A DNA stretch of 10,389 bases. Source: Lachnospiraceae bacterium (GTDB lineage Bacteria > Bacillota > Clostridia > Lachnospirales > Lachnospiraceae). The translations under genes and the position numbers were made by a program. The stretch is from positions 1 through 10,389 of the forward strand of contig VSOC01000125.1 in NCBI GenBank assembly GCA_009774615.1, in the 5' to 3' direction. Below, one piece after another: positions 7,161 to 10,389 of the stretch; position 1 is the stretch's first letter; each line of letters begins with the position of its first letter. The notes under the pieces are model-generated. The model saw only the letters and a program-made list of their open reading frames with translations, was not told where the DNA came from and did no database searches.

Positions 7161-8575
7161 CTACTCAAGAAATCGTATCCAAGCTCTGGAACCTTTGCAA
7201 TGTTCTTCGGGATGATGGTATCACCTATCATCAGTATGTAACGGAACTAACCTATATCCTGTTCTTGAAAATGGCGAAGGAAACGGGCGCGGAGATCCAG
7301 ATACCAGAAGCCTACCGCTGGGATAGTCTGACCGTCAAGAGCGGCATCGAGTTGAAGAAATTTTATAAAGAACTGCTGAACCATCTGGGTGAGAACTGTA
7401 CAGGCCGTGTGCGGGAAATCTATCAGGGCGCATCTACCAACATTGACGAACCGAAAAATCTTGAAAAGATCATCATCACCATTGACGGGCTGGATTGGTT
7501 TTCTGCCCGTGAAGAAGGTCTTGGCAATTTATATGAAGGTCTTTTGGAGAAGAACGCCAATGAGAAAAAATCAGGCGCAGGGCAATATTTTACGCCCCGC
7601 GTGTTAATTGACGTGATGACCCGTCTGGTGAAGCCCCAACCAAAGGAGCGCTGCAATGACCCTGCCTGCGGTACATTTGGCTTTATGATCGCAGCTCATC
7701 GGTATGTTGCGGCCCAGACAGATGACTTTTTTGACCTGGATGCAGATACCGCCGCCTTTGAACGGACGGAGGCTTTTACAGGTACGGAACTGGTACACGA
7801 TACCCACCGTCTGGCCTTGATGAATGCCATGCTGCACAATATGGAGGGAACCATTACCCTGGGCGATACCCTGTCCAACCTGGGCAAGAGTATGCGGGGC
7901 TATGATGTGGTTCTCACCAATCCCCCATTTGGCACGAAAAAAGGTGGGGAACGCGCCACCCGTGACGACTTTACCTATACCACCAGCAACAAACAGCTAA
8001 ATTTTTTGCAGCACATTTATCGCAGCCTGAAAGCAGATGGAAAGGCCCGCGCTGCTGTGGTGCTGCCGGATAACGTCCTTTTTGCGGACGGCGAGGGTGA
8101 GAAAATCCGCATTGACCTGATGGACAAGTGCAACCTGCATACGGTTCTGCGTTTGCCTACCGGCATTTTCTACGCCCAAGGGGTCAAGACTAATGTGCTG
8201 TTTTTCACTCGCGGCAAGGCAGACAAGGGCAACACGCAGGAGGTCTGGTTCTATGATTTGCGTACCAATATGCCCTCCTTTGGCAAGACCAGTCCATTGA
8301 AAATGGAGCATTTTGCGGACTTTGAGGCGGCGTTTGAATCCGCAGACCGCCGCGTCGTGCAGGACGAGCGGTGGAGTGTGTATACCCGGGAACAGATCGC
8401 CCAGAAGGAAAACAGTCTTGACCTGGGATTGATTCGGGACGATTCCGTGGTTGACTATGATGATCTGCCCGACCCGATAGAAAGCGGCGAGGAGGCCATT
8501 GCGCAGTTGGAAGAAGCGGTTGACCTCCTGCAAAGCGTGGTGAATGAGTTGAAAGCCCTGTCGGAGGTGGAGTGA
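7157..8575 (+). CDS. hsdM: Type I DNA N6-adenine methyltransferase subunit (HsdM)
   Basis: The 472-aa methylation subunit transfers a methyl group from S-adenosylmethionine to adenine N6 in the site chosen by HsdS, protecting host DNA and forming the M2S core of the restriction complex. The HsdM N-terminal helical domain covers about 1-130 (TYHQYVTELTYILFLKMAKE), followed by the N6-methyltransferase domain with GQYFTPRVLIDVM (about 142-155), S-adenosylmethionine motif I DPACGTFGFM (168-177) and catalytic motif IV NPPF (255-258). Motif I has Phe where most relatives have Gly or Ala (CGTGGF/CGTAGF); the rest is intact. The C-terminal helices would contact HsdS. The start overlaps the preceding stop (ATGA) and has only a weak ribosome binding site, so it depends on coupling. 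It ends in TGATG, shared with hsdS. Confidence 0.95.
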   Translation: MTTQEIVSKLWNLCNVLRDDGITYHQYVTELTYILFLKMAKETGAEIQIPEAYRWDSLTVKSGIELKKFYKELLNHLGENCTGRVREIYQGASTNIDEPKNLEKIIITIDGLDWFSAREEGLGNLYEGLLEKNANEKKSGAGQYFTPRVLIDVMTRLVKPQPKERCNDPACGTFGFMIAAHRYVAAQTDDFFDLDADTAAFERTEAFTGTELVHDTHRLALMNAMLHNMEGTITLGDTLSNLGKSMRGYDVVLTNPPFGTKKGGERATRDDFTYTTSNKQLNFLQHIYRSLKADGKARAAVVLPDNVLFADGEGEKIRIDLMDKCNLHTVLRLPTGIFYAQGVKTNVLFFTRGKADKGNTQEVWFYDLRTNMPSFGKTSPLKMEHFADFEAAFESADRRVVQDERWSVYTREQIAQKENSLDLGLIRDDSVVDYDDLPDPIESGEEAIAQLEEAVDLLQSVVNELKALSEVE

Positions 8576-9870
8576 TGGCGAAGAAAAAAGTGGCTTCTGA
8601 AAGCCTGTTTGTGCCAGTGGAGGAGCAGCCGTATCCGATTCCTAAGAATTGGTGCTGGGTAAGATTAAAGGATGTTTCTGAAATTATTATGGGTCAATCA
8701 CCGATCGGAAGTGATACAACTGATGATTCATCTTATATGCCGTTAATCGGTGGTGCGGCGGATATGGGCGAGATATACCCGCTCGCTACGAGATATACAA
8801 AAGCTCCAACCAAAATTTCTAAAAATGGCGATTTAATTCTTTGTATTAGAGCAACATTAGGCAAACCAATTTTTTCAGATGGAGAATATTGTTTGGGCCG
8901 AGGAGTATCCGCAATTCGTCCCTATATCGGAACAAAAGAGTTTTACAGATATATCTTTTTGACTTTTGAGCAATATCTCTATGATAATGCAACAGGAACG
9001 ACATTTGCTCAAGTAAGTAGTAAAACACTTCAGAAAATGTCAGTTCCATTTCCGCCACTTCCAGAGCAACACCGCATTGTTTCCCGCATAGAAAGTCTGT
9101 TTACCAAGCTGGATGAGGCGAAGGAAAAGGCCCAGGCGGTGGTGGACGGTTTTGAACTGCGGAAGTCTGCCATTCTTCATAAGGCGTTTACGGGAGAATT
9201 ACTTGGATTATCTGGAAGCAAAACAATACCACTGGAAGCAATCGTGGGAACAATTAGAATAGGGCCATTCGGTAGTGTCCTTCATAAAGAGGACTACATT
9301 GCAGGTGGGATACCTGTAATAAATCCGAAACATATTACAAATCAACAAATTGCTCCAGAAGGAAAAGTCACAATTTCAGAAGAGAAAGCATTAGAACTGG
9401 CAGCATATAGGTTAAAAACTGGTGATATTATTATGGGGCGCAGAGGTGAAATGGGACGATCTGCGCCCATAACAGAAAAGGAAAATGGTTGGTTATGTGG
9501 AACAGGAAGTCTGATTATCAGACTTCAAGAGGGATACATTGCAGCATTTTACTCTCAAATTATTGCCAGCCATTCTTCGGTGCAATATCTCGAAGAAAAT
9601 TGCGTTGGTTCAACGATGAAAAATTTAAACGAAAAGGTTATAAAGAGTTTGCCTGTCCCTAGTTATACGAAAGAACAACAGGAAGCAATTGTTGCTATTC
9701 TTAATAGTCTTTTAGAAAAAGAACAGCAAGCCAAATCTGCTGCCGAAGCCGTCCTCACCCAGATCGATAGCATGAAAAAGGCGATTTTAGTCCGTGCGTT
9801 CCGTGGGGAACTGGGAACTAATGACCCTTCGGAGGAATGGGCGGGAGAATTGCTGAAAGCGATGCTATAA
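8575..9870 (+). CDS. hsdS: Type I restriction specificity subunit (HsdS)
   Basis: The 431-aa DNA-recognition subunit carries two target recognition domains (TRDs) that each read half of a bipartite site. TRD1 spans about 15-160 (begins PIPKNWCWVRLKDV). The central conserved spacer with PLPEQHRIVSRIESLF and AFTGEL spans about 160-208 and includes a coiled coil (KLDEAKEKAQAVVDGF). TRD2 spans about 212-375 (with GPFGSVLHKEDY and KTGDIIMGRRGEMG). The C-terminal conserved region has KEQQEAIVAILNSLLEKEQQ and AFRGEL. ATG 8575 is chosen: it overlaps the hsdM stop (TGATG) and has GGAGG at 8562-8566, 8 bases away. The overlapping GTG 8572 is a less likely start. The TRDs are visibly more AT-rich than the spacer helices, as expected when TRDs are exchanged by recombination. 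The recognised sequence cannot be read from the protein alone. Confidence 0.93.
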   Translation: MAKKKVASESLFVPVEEQPYPIPKNWCWVRLKDVSEIIMGQSPIGSDTTDDSSYMPLIGGAADMGEIYPLATRYTKAPTKISKNGDLILCIRATLGKPIFSDGEYCLGRGVSAIRPYIGTKEFYRYIFLTFEQYLYDNATGTTFAQVSSKTLQKMSVPFPPLPEQHRIVSRIESLFTKLDEAKEKAQAVVDGFELRKSAILHKAFTGELLGLSGSKTIPLEAIVGTIRIGPFGSVLHKEDYIAGGIPVINPKHITNQQIAPEGKVTISEEKALELAAYRLKTGDIIMGRRGEMGRSAPITEKENGWLCGTGSLIIRLQEGYIAAFYSQIIASHSSVQYLEENCVGSTMKNLNEKVIKSLPVPSYTKEQQEAIVAILNSLLEKEQQAKSAAEAVLTQIDSMKKAILVRAFRGELGTNDPSEEWAGELLKAML

Positions 9871-10046
9871 AAACACCTTGATGTGAAGAAAGACGGAAAT
9901 AACTTCTAAAGGTATATATGGAGAAAATTTGTAAGATAGTTTAATTTGCCAAAACAGGATAAGGGGCAGTGACTTTCTGCCCCGGCTGCTCCACATAAGG
10001 CGCACATCCTCCCGTCAAAAAAAAATCCTTCCAACGAATAGAAAAG
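9871..10046. other. Intergenic stretch after hsdS, no supported gene
   Basis: This stretch is AT-rich up to about 9955, then holds one GC-rich hairpin (listed separately) and a run of nine A at 10017-10025. Only very short ORFs occur on either strand, such as a minus-strand ORF of about 40 codons from near 9995 back across the hsdS end. None has a family match I recognise. It separates the restriction operon from the mobile-element-like right end. Confidence 0.5.
9963..9983. terminator. GC-rich hairpin downstream of hsdS
   Basis: GGGGCAG (9963-9969) pairs perfectly with CTGCCCC (9977-9983) around a 7-base loop, about 90 bases past the hsdS stop. No T-run follows on the plus strand (GGCTGCTCC). 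On the minus strand the tail is TTATCCTGTTTT, only moderately T-rich. It may help end the hsd transcript or a minus-strand transcript, but it is not a textbook intrinsic terminator. Confidence 0.4.
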
Positions 10047-10071
10047 TCCCCAATTTTTGTAAAATGTGTGA

Positions 10072-10100
10072 TTGTGTTTCTTGTCGAATGTTGCTATACT
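10072..10100 (+). promoter_or_regulatory. Promoter upstream of the structured right-end region
   Basis: TTGTGT (10072-10077) and TATACT (10095-10100) are separated by 17 bases. Transcription would begin near 10107 and immediately enter a hairpin-rich segment and a 22-codon ORF. Confidence 0.6.
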
Positions 10101-10113
10101 GTACTTGTTACCG

Positions 10114-10204
10114 TTCCCTGTACTGGTGACAGGAAGGGGGTGTACTCATGCTATGGAGTGGTCAAGGGGGAACAAAATTCCCCCATTGCATTAAAATGCC
10201 AATG
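10114..10204 (+). other. Three consecutive small hairpins (structured leader RNA or oriT-like DNA)
   Basis: Three stems occur in a row. The first is TTCCCTGT (10114-10121) with ACAGGAA (10129-10135), one bulge, which would cover part of the ribosome site GGAAGGGGG. The second is GGGGGAA (10166-10172) with TTCCCCC (10178-10184), a perfect 7-bp stem with loop CAAAA. The third is CATTGCATT (10184-10192) with AATGCCAATG (10195-10204), one bulged C. Such clustering beyond a good promoter suggests a regulatory RNA. Hairpins near relaxase genes can also mark transfer origins, but no relaxase is visible here. Confidence 0.4.
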
Positions 10205-10216
10205 GCGGTATTCTGA
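10148..10216 (+). CDS. 22-codon ORF in structured leader, possible leader peptide
   Basis: ATG 10148 follows a purine-rich GGAAGGGGG (10132-10140) by 7 bases, and the ORF ends at TGA 10214. The peptide (MLWSGQGGTKFPHCIKMPM plus three residues) matches no family I know. Two of the three hairpins lie within it. Promoter, short ORF, hairpins and a downstream terminator at 10271-10323 in that order resemble a leader-peptide attenuator. No plus-strand gene is seen beyond the terminator within the window, so this stays tentative. Confidence 0.3.
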   Translation: MLWSGQGGTKFPHCIKMPMAVF

Positions 10217-10234
10217 AAAAGTTAAAATTGGGGA

Positions 10235-10263
10235 TTGACAGGAATCAAAAAATAGCTTATTAT
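10235..10263 (+). promoter_or_regulatory. Near-consensus promoter with palindrome over the -10
   Basis: TTGACA (10235-10240, perfect -35), a 17-base spacer, and TATTAT (10258-10263). The -10 is embedded in an 18-bp palindrome, CTTATT-ATCGAC-AATAAG (10256-10273), which could be a repressor operator. Transcription would begin near 10270, directly at the stem of the following terminator-like hairpin. Confidence 0.65.
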
Positions 10264-10269
10264 CGACAA

Positions 10270-10323
10270 TAAGAAATGGGTTTTCACCGTACATCTTGTT
10301 ACGGCTTGCTCATTTCTTTTTTT
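10270..10323 (+). ncRNA. Candidate ~54-nt small RNA ending in an intrinsic terminator
   Basis: From the predicted start near 10270, the transcript would fold almost entirely. The outer stem is AAGAAATG (10271-10278) with CATTTCTT (10311-10318). The inner hairpin is CCGTA (10287-10291) with TACGG (10300-10304), loop CATCTTGT. A run of seven T (10317-10323) completes an intrinsic terminator. It is antisense to the last codons and stop of the minus-strand gene at the right edge. It may be a counter-transcribed RNA, or simply a bidirectional terminator that happens to follow a promoter. Confidence 0.45.
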
Positions 10324-10389
10324 ACTGCCAAAATATCATACAGATATTTCCTGCCATTTTCAGCATGGTTAATCAAAAGCCGGGCATGG
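10299..10389 (-). CDS. C-terminal end of a mobile-element-type protein, partial
   Basis: The minus strand is open from the window edge to TAA at 10301-10299, giving a 29-residue tail (HARLLINHAENGRKYLYDIL, then AVKKEMSKP). The pattern of a short beta-strand, a turn with N-G, then YLYDI and a KKE...P ending resembles C-termini of nuclease-like domains in large phage and conjugative-element proteins (Barnase/EndoU/RelE-like). That identification is from memory of the pattern and is weak. The gene converges on the restriction operon. Its stop codon lies inside the hairpin at 10271-10318, which could serve as its terminator, although the T-tract in this direction (CATTTCTTATTG) is poor. Its presence suggests the window ends in an integrated mobile element. 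Confidence 0.45.
   Translation of the reverse strand, partial: HARLLINHAENGRKYLYDILAVKKEMSKP

Larger units (their letters stand above)
10047..10234. repeat. 11-bp inverted repeats flanking a 166-bp segment
   Basis: TCCCCAATTTT (10047-10057) and AAAATTGGGGA (10224-10234) are perfect reverse complements. They enclose a promoter, three small hairpins and a 22-codon ORF. A 188-bp unit with perfect ends is compatible with a miniature mobile element, but no target duplication is obvious. It could equally be a long-range RNA pairing in a leader transcript. The repeat itself is certain; its meaning is not. Confidence 0.5.

Noticed and set aside
7997..8533. Minus-strand ORF (178 codons) inside hsdM
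   Set aside because: It is opposite the conserved methyltransferase gene and its translation shows no family-like motif.
8572..8574. GTG start for hsdS
   Set aside because: ATG 8575 is one codon later, overlaps the hsdM stop and has better spacing from GGAGG at 8562-8566.
1..10389. CRISPR array, tRNA or rRNA genes
   Set aside because: No regularly spaced direct repeats and no tRNA- or rRNA-like sequence were seen.

Overview
The window looks like an accessory island from a low-to-mid GC Firmicute, most likely a gut Clostridium relative such as Lachnospiraceae. The reasons are strong AGGAGG-type ribosome binding sites, a PrpR-type regulator, a degraded Rpn-type (PD-(D/E)XK) transposase, and mobile-element-like sequence at the right edge. 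The organism call is inference from gene style; no rRNA or tRNA is present.

Layout. (1) 1-936, AT-rich: the 3' end of an AAA15/RloA-like ATPase, broken by an in-frame TGA at the left edge, followed at once by an intact rloB-like TOPRIM gene. This is a RloAB/AbiL-type defence pair. (2) 938-987: an intergenic inverted repeat. (3) 1015-2946: a PrpR-family enhancer-binding-protein-like regulator (PrpR_N, PAS, AAA+, Fis-type HTH). Its AAA+ core has lost the sigma-54 GAFTGA loop and a canonical Walker A. (4) 2947-3420: a hairpin terminator and a convergent 3' fragment of an Rpn-family nuclease/transposase on the minus strand. (5) 3475-9870: a type I restriction-modification operon with its own near-consensus promoter. 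It runs: 29-codon upstream ORF, hsdR, an unrecognised 89-aa ORF, hsdM, hsdS. Every junction overlaps by 1 to about 20 bases, so the operon looks translationally coupled. (6) 9871-10389: no sizeable gene on the plus strand. It holds hairpins, two good promoters, a 22-codon ORF, an 11-bp inverted-repeat pair, a promoter-terminator unit able to give a small RNA of about 54 nt, and the C-terminal end of a minus-strand gene leaving the window.

How the genes work together. HsdR, HsdM and HsdS form a complete restriction-modification machine: HsdS sets sequence specificity, HsdM methylates, and HsdR translocates and cuts. The upstream RloA/RloB pair would be a second anti-phage layer, probably abortive, but its ATPase appears inactivated. 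RloA and RloB were named as ORFs linked to hsd restriction loci, so finding them near an hsd operon fits a defence island. The least explained parts are the 89-aa protein inside the hsd operon, the upstream ORF overlapping hsdR, and the structured non-coding region at the right end.
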